DNA of 64,000 bases from an uncultured Sphingorhabdus sp. (lineage in GTDB: Bacteria > Pseudomonadota > Alphaproteobacteria > Sphingomonadales > Sphingomonadaceae), in assembly GCA_937873665.1 (NCBI GenBank), contig CALMYW010000105.1, forward strand, positions 1 through 64,000. Direction: 5' to 3'. A model generated the notes under the pieces. The model had not been told where the DNA came from, searched no databases, and was given only the letters and a program-made list of their open reading frames with translations. This document shows positions 1 through 7,833 of this stretch, one piece after another. The translations under genes and the position numbers were made by a program. How positions within the stretch are numbered: the stretch's first letter is position 1; each line of letters begins with the position of its first letter.

Positions 1-2512
1 AGACCTGCATCAACCGGACGGGAAAGCTCTGTACCAGATAGTCGATCACATATTCGCGCGGCGAGAGATCGATTTCGAGATGCTCACGCTCCTCAGGTGT
101 CAAATCGGCAAGCCGGCGGTCAAGCATGGCTTCGGCGGTCGATACGAGCTGGATCACGGCGGAGTTTCCTTCGGCCAGCGCCGCATCGATCGCTGGCAAC
201 AGGCTTGGCAGCTTCATTGAGAGGAGAAGCTGTGCGAAGAAGCGCTGCTTGGTGCCTTCGAAGATCGAAAGCGCTGCTGCCTTGGCACCCTTGTTGAGCG
301 TATTGCCGCTATCTGCGTCAACGATGCGGGTGGCTTCGAGCACTTCGCCCAGATTGCTGTGAATGATCGCCCAGGCCTCGGCATATGCATCATAGACCTT
401 TATCTGCGCCTCGATCAGTTCATGCTCCAATATCTCATATTCGACACCCGCAAAGGAGAGCGCACGGGCTGTGTAAAGGCCCAGTGATTTGAGATCGCGG
501 GCGACCAGCTCCATCGCTGCAATGCCACCTTTCCGAATATCATCGACAAAGCGCTCACGCGTCGCAAAGGCGGTCTCAGGTCCCCACAGGCCAAGCCGCG
601 CTGCATAGGCCAAATTATTCACATCAGACGCGCCGGTTGCGGAGACATAAAGGACACGCGCGCGGGGCAGAAGATTTTGGAGGCGTACACCAGCAACGCC
701 CTGCTCACTGCCTTTGACCTTACCGCGGCTTCCCTCGCCGCCTGCAGCATTGGCCATTGCATGGGCTTCATCAAAGGCAATCACACCATCAAAATCTTCG
801 CCCGTCCAGTCGAGGATTTGCTGCAGCCGTGTCGCATCAGCGCGGCCCGACCGGAGCGTCGGATAGGTCACGAACAAAATGCCTTCTCCCATTGTGACAT
901 TCTGGCCGAGTTTCCATTGCGATAGCGGCTGGACGTCGAGCGGCAAACCGCCAAGCGAACTCCAATCGCGCCGTGCGTCCTCCAGCAGCGCTTCATTCTT
1001 TGACAACCAGATATGGCGGCGTTCGCCGCGCAGCCAGCGGTCGAGGAAAATGGCTGCAACCTGCCTGCCCTTTCCGGCTCCGGTACCGTCGCCCAGAAAA
1101 TAGCCGCAACGATAGACTGAGCCTTCTTCATGCGGCTGCAAAGTGCATCCATTGTCATGGGGCAGATAGAGGCCGGGAAGATCGCGCTCGAAGGCATTTG
1201 CTGCATAGACCAAGGTTTCGAGCTGCGCGTCGGACAGCAGCCCGTCAGCAACACAATTTGCCATGACCAGCGGCTGGACATGGGGAATGGGTGCGGCAAT
1301 CGAGCCCATCGCGACCGATTCCACAAGTGCCGTAGGGTGATTGCGCGCGCCGGTAATGATCATCCGGCTGGGCCGATATGGGAGATAATGACCGACCTGT
1401 TCGGATATGGGAGCCGCTTCATTGAGCGGCACAAACTCGAGCGCATGCGGTTCAGCAGCGTTGGATGAGATCGAAGGAGCCGGCGCGATTGGGCGGCTTA
1501 TCGTTCGCGGCGCAACTCGCAGAGCGGGCCTTAAGGGTCGGGCGGGCACAGCCAGCGGCTGGCGCGAAGCACGAATCGGCAGGGCATCGACAAGCGACAC
1601 AAGCTCACTGAAATCACCGATATGGCAGGTTACCGTGGCTCGGCTATCGTCAACCTTTTCGAGAACGATAAGCCGCGTTGAAATTGAAGTTCCCGCACGT
1701 GCGAAAGCGCGATCCATTGATGCATTGAGCCGGACGGCAACGGGCATCCGCGAACGCTCGACAAAGGCATGGAGGTCGAACCATTCGGGCATGATCGCAA
1801 CCGCCCTGCCGCCGACCGCCAATCGGGCGAGCGCAGAGCGCAAATGGCGAGCGCCCGTTCGGCCATCTTCGCCGCGTTCGAGCCCGACTGAATAGGGTGG
1901 ATTGATCAGGACCGTATCCGGCAGGATCGCAGGATCGAGAAGCTCCTCGATGAGCTCACCGTCATGCATCGAAATCCTTACGTCCGGGAAGAGCGCATGG
2001 AGTGCATCGCGCCGCAAGACATGGATTTCATTGAGCGCAAGTTTGGAGCCGCTCTGCTTGGCCCAGAAGGCGAGCATGCCGGTTCCCGCAGACGGTTCGA
2101 GCGTCAGATTGCTGCTCGACAATGCAGCTGCACGCGCCGCAATCCAGGCTAGGCGCAATGGTGTCGAGAATTGCTGGAAGCGAACCTGTTCTTCGGACCG
2201 GTTATGCTGGATGGGGGTTAGGCTTTCGAGCTTGTCGAAGCAGGCAAAGGCTTCTGGCATTTGGCTATCGGGCGTGATCGAGGATGTCGCCTGCAGATAG
2301 AGGAGTTGCGCCAATTCCACCGACGCGTAGGTATCAGACAGGGACCAGCGGTTGTCTGCATCGGTTGCACCCGTCAGTCGGGTGAAGGTCTCTGAGAGAA
2401 GCTTGCGGGTGATTGGTACATTGGCGGCAAGATCGTCCGCAAGGCTGCGCGCAGCGGTGATTGCTGGAAGTTCGTTAGGCGAGAATTCGAGAATGAACGC
2501 GGGCTGGTTCAT
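1..2512 (-). CDS. Strawberry-notch family methyltransferase/helicase (C-terminus beyond window)
   Basis: The frame is open from ATG at 2512 to base 1, giving 837 residues with the C-terminus cut off by the window edge. It has two halves. The first looks like an adenine-type DNA methyltransferase: EPSAGTG at about residues 139-145 (SAM-binding motif I) and NPPY at 204-207 (catalytic motif IV). The second is a superfamily 2 helicase: GDGTGAGKG at about 474-482 (Walker A) and DEAH at 581-584 (Walker B). This fused layout is known from strawberry-notch-like proteins on plasmids, phages and integrative elements, where a role in DNA modification or anti-restriction is suspected but not settled. It sits upstream of a primase-like gene on the same strand, in keeping with a DNA-processing module of a mobile element. 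The family call is firm; the function is inference. Confidence 0.85.
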   Translation of the reverse strand, partial: MNQPAFILEFSPNELPAITAARSLADDLAANVPITRKLLSETFTRLTGATDADNRWSLSDTYASVELAQLLYLQATSSITPDSQMPEAFACFDKLESLTPIQHNRSEEQVRFQQFSTPLRLAWIAARAAALSSSNLTLEPSAGTGMLAFWAKQSGSKLALNEIHVLRRDALHALFPDVRISMHDGELIEELLDPAILPDTVLINPPYSVGLERGEDGRTGARHLRSALARLAVGGRAVAIMPEWFDLHAFVERSRMPVAVRLNASMDRAFARAGTSISTRLIVLEKVDDSRATVTCHIGDFSELVSLVDALPIRASRQPLAVPARPLRPALRVAPRTISRPIAPAPSISSNAAEPHALEFVPLNEAAPISEQVGHYLPYRPSRMIITGARNHPTALVESVAMGSIAAPIPHVQPLVMANCVADGLLSDAQLETLVYAANAFERDLPGLYLPHDNGCTLQPHEEGSVYRCGYFLGDGTGAGKGRQVAAIFLDRWLRGERRHIWLSKNEALLEDARRDWSSLGGLPLDVQPLSQWKLGQNVTMGEGILFVTYPTLRSGRADATRLQQILDWTGEDFDGVIAFDEAHAMANAAGGEGSRGKVKGSEQGVAGVRLQNLLPRARVLYVSATGASDVNNLAYAARLGLWGPETAFATRERFVDDIRKGGIAAMELVARDLKSLGLYTARALSFAGVEYEILEHELIEAQIKVYDAYAEAWAIIHSNLGEVLEATRIVDADSGNTLNKGAKAAALSIFEGTKQRFFAQLLLSMKLPSLLPAIDAALAEGNSAVIQLVSTAEAMLDRRLADLTPEEREHLEIDLSPREYVIDYLVQSFPVRLMQV

Positions 2513-2603
2513 GGGTTGGGCCTCCTGAAAGAGGCCAGCGATCTTCGCAGGATTGCCGACCGGGCCTCAGAAGACGAACGGCCTCCTCCACTCTACGCTG
2601 CCG

Positions 2604-3512
2604 TCAGGCAGCCGCAGTCGTGCCAAGCTGTTCTCGCAGCGCATCGTTCCAATCATCGTCCGGACGGTCAGGCTTGTGCGGGATGATCGTTCGTCCGGCG
2701 CGCTCGTAAGCCTCCATTCCGCGCTTCAGCGCCAGATCGCCCCCTTTGTCGTTATCGACAAACAGATGCAGCTCGGTGACACTTTCGGGAATGGAGACGA
2801 TGCCGAACCGCTCATTTCCGAGAGTGGCCCAGCAAGGAATGCCAAACAGCACCTGCGCCGAAAAGGCGCTTTCGGTTCCTTCAGCCAGTCCCAGCCTTCC
2901 ATCAATCGGATCTGCCAGACGGATGGCGCCTGCCCCAAATTGCCCCAGCGCACGCTTGGGTTTGAAGAAATCAGCTTTGCTAGCGGTGACAGGGTCGAGG
3001 AATGTCCGATGGATAGCGACGATGCCGATATCCATTCGTACCGCGGCAATGAGTGCCGGCAGAAAGCGAACGTCGGGTTTTCGTCCCAACGGCGTTCGGT
3101 CGAGATACCGCAATTCAGATGAACGAAGTGGTATTGATCGATTGACGAGATAGCGCTCGGCAATCGTCCCCGCGAGCGGAACAGCTTCGCGCCAAAGCCT
3201 GCAAGCGTTGGCATCTGGTCCGAATGGCTTCGCGGCCATAGTGATCGGTCCGCCCTTCCCATCGAACAGATCGCGCGGCTGGATGCCATGACGCTTGAGG
3301 CCTTCTAGTACCTCATCGCTGGTGCAGCCCGCAAAGCAATGGAACAGGATCGCATTGCTTGTCAGCCCGACGGAAAGCGACGGGGTCTTATCGTCGTGGG
3401 CCGGACAGCAGCACATGCCCTGCCGGCCCGTCCAACGGCCGCCAAGCGCGTCAACAATCTGTCGTGCGCGTCTTTCGAGGGCAATGGGCACATGCTTTGC
3501 GGTCTTCGTCAT
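2604..3512 (-). CDS. CHC2 zinc-finger / Toprim domain primase-like protein
   Basis: A 302-residue protein starting at ATG 3512, with AGGA about 8 bases upstream. A CHC2-like zinc finger is visible (CPAH near 36-39, then CFAGC near 59-63), as in bacterial primases. A Toprim domain follows, with the acidic EGTES motif near 211-215 and DND near 253-255, where the catalytic metals are normally held. Plasmids and integrative elements often carry such short primase-like proteins without a helicase domain, for their own replication or for transfer of single-stranded DNA. It is transcribed toward the strawberry-notch gene with a 91-base gap, probably as one operon. A LexA-type box lies in its promoter region. 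Confidence 0.85.
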   Translation of the reverse strand: MTKTAKHVPIALERRARQIVDALGGRWTGRQGMCCCPAHDDKTPSLSVGLTSNAILFHCFAGCTSDEVLEGLKRHGIQPRDLFDGKGGPITMAAKPFGPDANACRLWREAVPLAGTIAERYLVNRSIPLRSSELRYLDRTPLGRKPDVRFLPALIAAVRMDIGIVAIHRTFLDPVTASKADFFKPKRALGQFGAGAIRLADPIDGRLGLAEGTESAFSAQVLFGIPCWATLGNERFGIVSIPESVTELHLFVDNDKGGDLALKRGMEAYERAGRTIIPHKPDRPDDDWNDALREQLGTTAAA

Positions 3513-3585
3513 CGATCATTCCTGTTGCCAAAGGCTTGCTGTGGCCTTGGCTGCCTCCACTCTGCGCCGTGTGGAGTTTTCCTAC

Positions 3586-3608
3586 ACATACATGTTCATT
3601 GTATGTTC
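3586..3608. promoter_or_regulatory. LexA-type SOS box (GTTC-N7-GTTC) in divergent promoter
   Basis: GTTC at 3594-3597 and GTTC at 3605-3608 are separated by the seven AT-rich bases ATTGTAT. This is the direct-repeat LexA site known in Alphaproteobacteria. It overlaps a 7-bp inverted repeat, ACATACA (3586-3592) and TGTATGT (3600-3606), which could instead be an operator of an element-borne repressor. The site lies between the divergent primase-like and transglycosylase genes, so it could control both. Regulation is inferred from the motif alone. Confidence 0.55.
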
Positions 3609-3639
3609 TCGCATCAACAATCGCGAGAAGGAATGAGTG

Positions 3640-4314
3640 ATGAGATATATCGCCCTGGGATTTTTCGCCGCACTGCCACTTTCAGCGGCTTTTGCGAGCG
3701 AACTACCGGATGAACCACAGGCTATAGTTTCGAGCCAAACGCCCATCGAAGCCTCCGAAACGTCCTCGCTCGGCTACCGAATCAATGACGCGTCGGGATT
3801 TCAATTGATTGAACATGGCCACTGGGCACCACCGCTGCGGGAAGAAGTGGCCGAACATTTGGCCAATGATGGCGGTCAACGCGGTCAGTTGAAGACGACT
3901 CCTCAGCCCAAGCCAAAAAAACCTCGGACAAATTTCCGACGAGCGGCATTTCTTCCTCACGTTTATGCCGCCGAAACCCGGTTCGGACTACCGGTCGGGC
4001 TTCTCGATGCTCTCATCTGGACGGAATCGCGCTACGATCCAACAGCAGTCAGCCATGCTGGTGCTGCAGGGCTTGGTCAGTTGATGCCCGGAACGGCCAA
4101 GGATTTAGGTGTCACCAATCGCTTCGATCCCTATGCCAACATAAGCGGCGCAGCGCGCTACCTGCGCCAGATGCTGGATCGGTTTGGCGTGGTTCATCTC
4201 GCGGTAGCAGCATACAATGCTGGACCGGGCGCAGTTTCTCGTGTGAGAGGAATTCCTCTCAATGGTGAAACACCGTCCTATGTCCGGAATGTCCTGACAT
4301 TCTGGCAAAATTGA
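3640..4314 (+). CDS. Lytic transglycosylase (SLT fold), mobile-element type
   Basis: A 224-residue exported protein. ATG 3640 is chosen over GTG 3637 because the AGAAGG at 3626-3631 is then 8 bases away. Residues 1-20 form a signal peptide (hydrophobic, ending AFAS). The middle is polar and proline/lysine-rich (PKPKKP near 90-95). An SLT domain follows: the catalytic glutamate is in TESRYDP (E129), then [10 protein letters not shown] and AYNAGPGAV, all hallmark motifs. Such enzymes locally open peptidoglycan for type IV secretion or conjugation machinery (VirB1-like). Its place in an integrative element suits that role, but the rest of the apparatus is not in the window. Confidence 0.88.
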   Translation: MRYIALGFFAALPLSAAFASELPDEPQAIVSSQTPIEASETSSLGYRINDASGFQLIEHGHWAPPLREEVAEHLANDGGQRGQLKTTPQPKPKKPRTNFRRAAFLPHVYAAETRFGLPVGLLDALIWTESRYDPTAVSHAGAAGLGQLMPGTAKDLGVTNRFDPYANISGAARYLRQMLDRFGVVHLAVAAYNAGPGAVSRVRGIPLNGETPSYVRNVLTFWQN

Positions 4315-4326
4315 TGTGGAGGCAAT

Positions 4327-4530
4327 GTGAGCTCGGGTGAAAGAATTCGCGTGTCAGGCCAAGTCAGGCAAAGCCGACGTGGGAAAATCGTAAAAACCGA
4401 TGACAACACGATCTGGGTCATTGAGGTGCCTGACGACATCGAATTTCCTGGATCGGGAAGCGTAATCGTCGAGGGCACCAAGATCGGATTTGATCGACTC
4501 CGGATCGATTGGTTCGGGCTGGCTGTCTAA
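4327..4530 (+). CDS. Small DUF5818-like protein
   Basis: A 67-residue protein with a GTG start at 4327, following the transglycosylase by 12 bases with GGAGG just upstream, so translated from the same message. The sequence looks like a small beta-barrel: an RVSGQV strand at the start and VIVEGTKIGFDRLRIDWFG at the end. This resembles the DUF5818 family of short sphingomonad proteins, as far as can be judged by eye. No function is known. Its stop (TAA 4528-4530) shares bases with the integrase stop on the other strand (TAG, 4529-4527). Confidence 0.6.
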   Translation: MSSGERIRVSGQVRQSRRGKIVKTDDNTIWVIEVPDDIEFPGSGSVIVEGTKIGFDRLRIDWFGLAV

Positions 4531-5789
4531 CGCCGAAACGGCAAAACTTGTGCGCCGAAATTGGCTGCTTCTCGTACTTCATCCAAGACTTCAACGGCCT
4601 TCAATTTAAATTCAGGAGCAAGATGTGCGTATCGCAAGGTCATTGCATAGTCGCTATGGCCTAGCAGTTCGCGAATGGTGTTTAGATCAACGCCACCCAT
4701 CGCCAATCTCGATGCGAAATGGTGCCGCATGTCATGCCAGCGGAAATCTTCGATTTGAGCGGCTTTGAGCAGTCGTCTCCAGGAGGAATTGACGCGATCA
4801 AAACGCTGGCCTTGCTCATTCATAAATACCAGGCCCGACAAATCATCGCATTGAGCCCGCCAGTTTAGCAATGTGGATGTTGCTTCGCGATTCAGCGGAA
4901 TATGCCGTGTTCTTCTGGATTTGGCGGTGGCGCCCGTGACAGTCAAAATTCGCCGATCTAGATTCACATTCGACCATGTAAGATCAAACAACTCGCCGCG
5001 ACGGCATCCCGTGTTGAGCGATAATAGAATGAGCGGTTTTACATGATCAGTAAACACGACATCCCTTAAATCTGGTAGGACAACATATCCACGCTCGGTT
5101 CTCCATCGATTGGCGGATTCCCGTTCGACCCTTCGGCTCTCTTCACGTTCTTCGATTGCTCTTCGCAACCGTCCTTCTTCGCCTGCGCTGAGGAAGCGCA
5201 CTTTCAGACAATCATCAACCCGCGCCTTTTTGACCTTTGAAAGGGGATTGTGCGGCAAAATGCCCCAGTCAACCGCCCGATTAAAGCTCGCTTTGATTGA
5301 CGCAATGTCGCGATTGATCGTTTGATTGCTTAATCCTCTTTCGACCTGTTGCCCTCTCCAGCGCTCAATATCGAGACCGGTTATCTTGTCGAGTTTCTTG
5401 TCAAGCAGCGATTTGAACGCAGTCTGCAACCGATTTACGTTCTGCTTCCAGGAGCGCTGGCTGGATTTGGCCCAGGCCAAGTAGTCGCCCTGAAGGAACG
5501 CGCGGTAGGTCGGAACTACTTGTTTGGGCTTCCGAGCCTCCATGGGATCTATACCCCGGTAGACATCCGCAAGTATCGCCCGCGCACTTTCACGCGCATC
5601 TGCTACGCCCAAAGCATCCGCTCGACCAAGCATGATGCGCTTTCCCCGCGCATATTCACAGTACCAAGACTTTGTTCCAGTCGGTGTAATGCGAAGAACA
5701 AGTCCTTTGAGCCGCGTGTCACGATGCTCCACCATCGCGTTAGGAATTTGCATTTTGTCGATCGACATTTGTGTAAATGCATAGCGCAT
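4527..5789 (-). CDS. Tyrosine-type site-specific recombinase (integrase)
   Basis: About 420 residues from ATG 5789 (GAGGGG lies 12 bases upstream). In-frame GTG 5834 or ATG 5807 would add up to 15 residues, and ATG 5768 would shorten it. The N-terminal arm-binding part is followed by a SAM-like core-binding domain. The catalytic domain shows Arg in NTGCRRGELFDL, Lys in TAKSRRTRHIPL, HDMRHHFAS (H-x-x-R), the second His in LLGHSDYAMT and Tyr in LRYAHLAP, so the active site is complete. It lies about 200 bases from a tRNA 3'-end copy, the usual arrangement for an integrase beside its attachment site. It is the probable integrase of the element filling the left of the window. Confidence 0.92.
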   Translation of the reverse strand: MRYAFTQMSIDKMQIPNAMVEHRDTRLKGLVLRITPTGTKSWYCEYARGKRIMLGRADALGVADARESARAILADVYRGIDPMEARKPKQVVPTYRAFLQGDYLAWAKSSQRSWKQNVNRLQTAFKSLLDKKLDKITGLDIERWRGQQVERGLSNQTINRDIASIKASFNRAVDWGILPHNPLSKVKKARVDDCLKVRFLSAGEEGRLRRAIEEREESRRVERESANRWRTERGYVVLPDLRDVVFTDHVKPLILLSLNTGCRRGELFDLTWSNVNLDRRILTVTGATAKSRRTRHIPLNREATSTLLNWRAQCDDLSGLVFMNEQGQRFDRVNSSWRRLLKAAQIEDFRWHDMRHHFASRLAMGGVDLNTIRELLGHSDYAMTLRYAHLAPEFKLKAVEVLDEVREAANFGAQVLPFRR

Positions 5790-5985
5790 ATTAAGAGCAC
5801 CCCTCATGGAACAAAAAGGGTACTGGTGGTGCACTCATGGTGCAACTTGACGAAACAAAATGGAACATAATGGAAACACTTTGAACAACGATATTCATCT
5901 TTTCATATCGTTTTTCAGTTACTTATACAAGTATTTCCGTTCCATTAGGTTGCACTAAAAACACCCCAAAAGTCGGCTGGGGGTG
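5790..5985. promoter_or_regulatory. AT-rich integrase leader with repeated short motifs
   Basis: Between the integrase and the attachment site the DNA is AT-rich and holds repeats: TGGTGCA twice with a 4-base gap (about 5826-5843), and ATGGAAC copies near 5807 and 5860 plus an inverted copy (GTTCCAT) near 5938. A hairpin ACACCCC...GGGGTGT (about 5960-5985) directly abuts the tRNA fragment. Arm-type integrase or excisionase sites are expected in such a place. That reading is inference; the repeats are visible. Confidence 0.4.
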
Positions 5986-6021
5986 TGGGGGTCGGAGGTT
6001 CGAATCCTCTCGTCCCGACCA
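5986..6021 (+). other. Attachment site: 3' fragment of a tRNA-Pro-like gene
   Basis: The fragment contains a full T-arm (GGAGG, loop TTCGAAT, CCTCT), a 3' acceptor strand CGTCCCG, discriminator A and encoded CCA (6019-6021). No D-arm, anticodon arm or matching CGGGACG acceptor strand lies upstream, so it is not a whole tRNA gene. The acceptor sequence and the run of Gs before the T-arm suggest tRNA-Pro. Integrases often target tRNA 3' ends and leave such a copy at the far end of the element. It marks the right boundary, and an intact tRNA is predicted at the left end outside the window. Confidence 0.8.
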
Positions 6022-6039
6022 ATTTTTCCCAAACCCCTC

Positions 6040-7011
6040 TTAAGCAGCTATCCGTTTCCGCACTGCCTCGGCCTGCGCCATGATGTTCTTGACGAGGTCT
6101 GCACATGTCGGGATGTCGTGGATCAGCGCCTGGCTCTGCCCACTGGTCCAGATACCGCCATCTGTATCGCCCGCCGCGAGCACATTTTCACGGCCGCGCA
6201 CGCCCGCCATCAATTCCTTCACATCGGCAAAGGTCTTGGTCGGGTCTTTCTGGATTTCTGCGACCTGCTCCGAAATCGCGTTGCGCGCAACGCGGGCGGT
6301 GTTGCGAAGGCTGCGTCCGACCAGGACCGTGTCGAGTTCGGTATTGTCGACGATCTTCTGCTTCACATTCTGGTGAATGTTGGCCTCGACGGTCGCGCAG
6401 AAGCGGGTGCCCATATTGACGCCATCGGCACCAAGCGCGAGTGCCGCAACCAGGCTGCGGCCATCTGCCATGCCACCCGAAGCGATGATCGGGGTATCTG
6501 GCAGCGCATCGACGGTGGCGGGAAGTAACACCACAAGGCCCACATCATCCTCACCGGGGTGGCCAGCGCATTCAAAGCCGTCGATCGAAATCACATCGAC
6601 ACCCTTTTTCACAGCCGAAACCGAATGGCGCACACTGGTGCATTTGTGGATGACCTTGACGCCATTTTCCTTGAAACGCGGCAAGTGGTCGGTCGGCGCG
6701 CGGCCAGCGGTTTCCACAATCTTCACGCCCGAGGCGATGATTGCTTCACGATAATCGTCATACGGAATCGGATTGATCGAGGGCAGCAAAGTCAGGTTTA
6801 CGCCAAAGGGCTTGTCAGTCAGCTTGCGGGTCTTTTCGATCTCGTCAAACAGCGCCTGCCCGCTTTCAAACATATGCGCGGTGATGAAGCCGAGCGCGCC
6901 TGCATTGGCGACAGCCGCCACCAGCTCGCCATAGCCCACGCCGGTCATGCCGCCCATGACTATGGGGGTTTCGACACCGAACATTTCGGTGATGCGGGTC
7001 TTGATTGCCAT
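6040..7011 (-). CDS. Nitronate monooxygenase / 2-nitropropane dioxygenase-like flavoprotein
   Basis: A 323-residue FMN-dependent TIM-barrel protein from ATG 7011, preceded by GGAGAAGGA. Family features are the N-terminal TPIVMGGMTGVG, the FECAGHPGEDDVG segment, and the FMN phosphate-binding part PIIASGGMADGRSLVAALALGADGVNMGTRF. Named members oxidise nitronates. Relatives in steroid and terpenoid degradation gene sets (IpdC-like) instead act on CoA-thioester rings. Here it is the last gene after an SDR and two acyl-CoA dehydrogenases on the same strand, so a CoA-thioester or enoate substrate is more likely than a nitronate. The substrate is not determined. Confidence 0.85.
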   Translation of the reverse strand: MAIKTRITEMFGVETPIVMGGMTGVGYGELVAAVANAGALGFITAHMFESGQALFDEIEKTRKLTDKPFGVNLTLLPSINPIPYDDYREAIIASGVKIVETAGRAPTDHLPRFKENGVKVIHKCTSVRHSVSAVKKGVDVISIDGFECAGHPGEDDVGLVVLLPATVDALPDTPIIASGGMADGRSLVAALALGADGVNMGTRFCATVEANIHQNVKQKIVDNTELDTVLVGRSLRNTARVARNAISEQVAEIQKDPTKTFADVKELMAGVRGRENVLAAGDTDGGIWTSGQSQALIHDIPTCADLVKNIMAQAEAVRKRIAA

Positions 7012-7042
7012 TTATCCTTCTCCTGATCCTGTTATTTCTGAA

Positions 7043-7819
7043 TTAGTTACGCGCACTCTGCCCGTCATCGACGCGGATGACCGCGCCGGTCACACATTCG
7101 GATGCGGGTGATACGAGATAGAGCAAGGTGCTGTCCATCTGTGCAGGGTCGCAAACGCGCTTGCGCACCACATGCTGGCTGAGGTCACCGACGCGTTCCA
7201 GCATGCCGTCAAGCATTTCGGTTTTGAACATACCGGGGCAGATCGCGTTGACGTTAATGTCATATTTCGCCCATTCGAGCGAAAGAGCCTCGGTCATCCG
7301 CGCAACCGCCGTCTTGGTAATCGCGTACAGCGCCGCACCATTGCCCGAATAGCTGTAATGCGCAACCGAGCTGATATTGACGATCCGTCCCGGCTTTTTC
7401 GCCGCCATCAACCGCCGCGCCACTTCGCATGAGAGGATATAGGGCGCACGGAGATTGACCCCGAGCACTCGGTCGATCAGCTCGACCTCCATCTTGTGCG
7501 CGCGCTGGGCATCCGGAATGCCTGCATTGTTGATGAGGATATCAACCGTTCCATAGGCTTTTTCGAGCGTATCGACCGCCGCGAACAGCTGATCGGCATC
7601 GGTCGCATCCATCGGGATGCAGATTGCCTCGCCGCCTGCGGCGCGGATTTCCTCCGCAACCGCCTCGAGACGGTCGACGCGACGCGCCGCCAACCCGACC
7701 TTGGCTCCGCACGCGGCAAGCGCCTTTGCAAAACGCACACCGAAGCCCGACGAGGCACCAGTGACGAGCGCCACCCGCCCGTTCAAGTCATTCGACACAT
7801 TGGGCAAGGGAAACGTCAT
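7043..7819 (-). CDS. Short-chain dehydrogenase/reductase (SDR)
   Basis: A 258-residue SDR. ATG 7819 is chosen because AGGAGG lies 7 bases upstream; a TTG at 7837 would add six residues but has no such site. It shows the NAD(P) loop TGASSGFG near 23-30, NNAG near 98-101, the catalytic Ser in NISSVAHYS and YAITK (Tyr-x-x-x-Lys), followed by the PGMF segment. The family reduces or oxidises hydroxy/keto groups. Between an acyl-CoA dehydrogenase and a flavin oxidoreductase it probably acts as a hydroxyacyl-CoA dehydrogenase in the same catabolic route. It starts 14 bases after the stop of the preceding dehydrogenase gene. Confidence 0.9.
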   Translation of the reverse strand: MTFPLPNVSNDLNGRVALVTGASSGFGVRFAKALAACGAKVGLAARRVDRLEAVAEEIRAAGGEAICIPMDATDADQLFAAVDTLEKAYGTVDILINNAGIPDAQRAHKMEVELIDRVLGVNLRAPYILSCEVARRLMAAKKPGRIVNISSVAHYSYSGNGAALYAITKTAVARMTEALSLEWAKYDINVNAICPGMFKTEMLDGMLERVGDLSQHVVRKRVCDPAQMDSTLLYLVSPASECVTGAVIRVDDGQSARN

Positions 7820-7833
7820 CACCTGTCCTCCTA

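Noticed and set aside
5986..6021. Intact tRNA gene
   Set aside because: Only the T-arm, 3' acceptor strand and CCA are present; the upstream bases cannot form a D-arm or the CGGGACG acceptor partner.
1..6021. Complete conjugative element or prophage
   Set aside because: No relaxase, coupling protein, capsid or terminase gene is in the visible part; only one end is seen.
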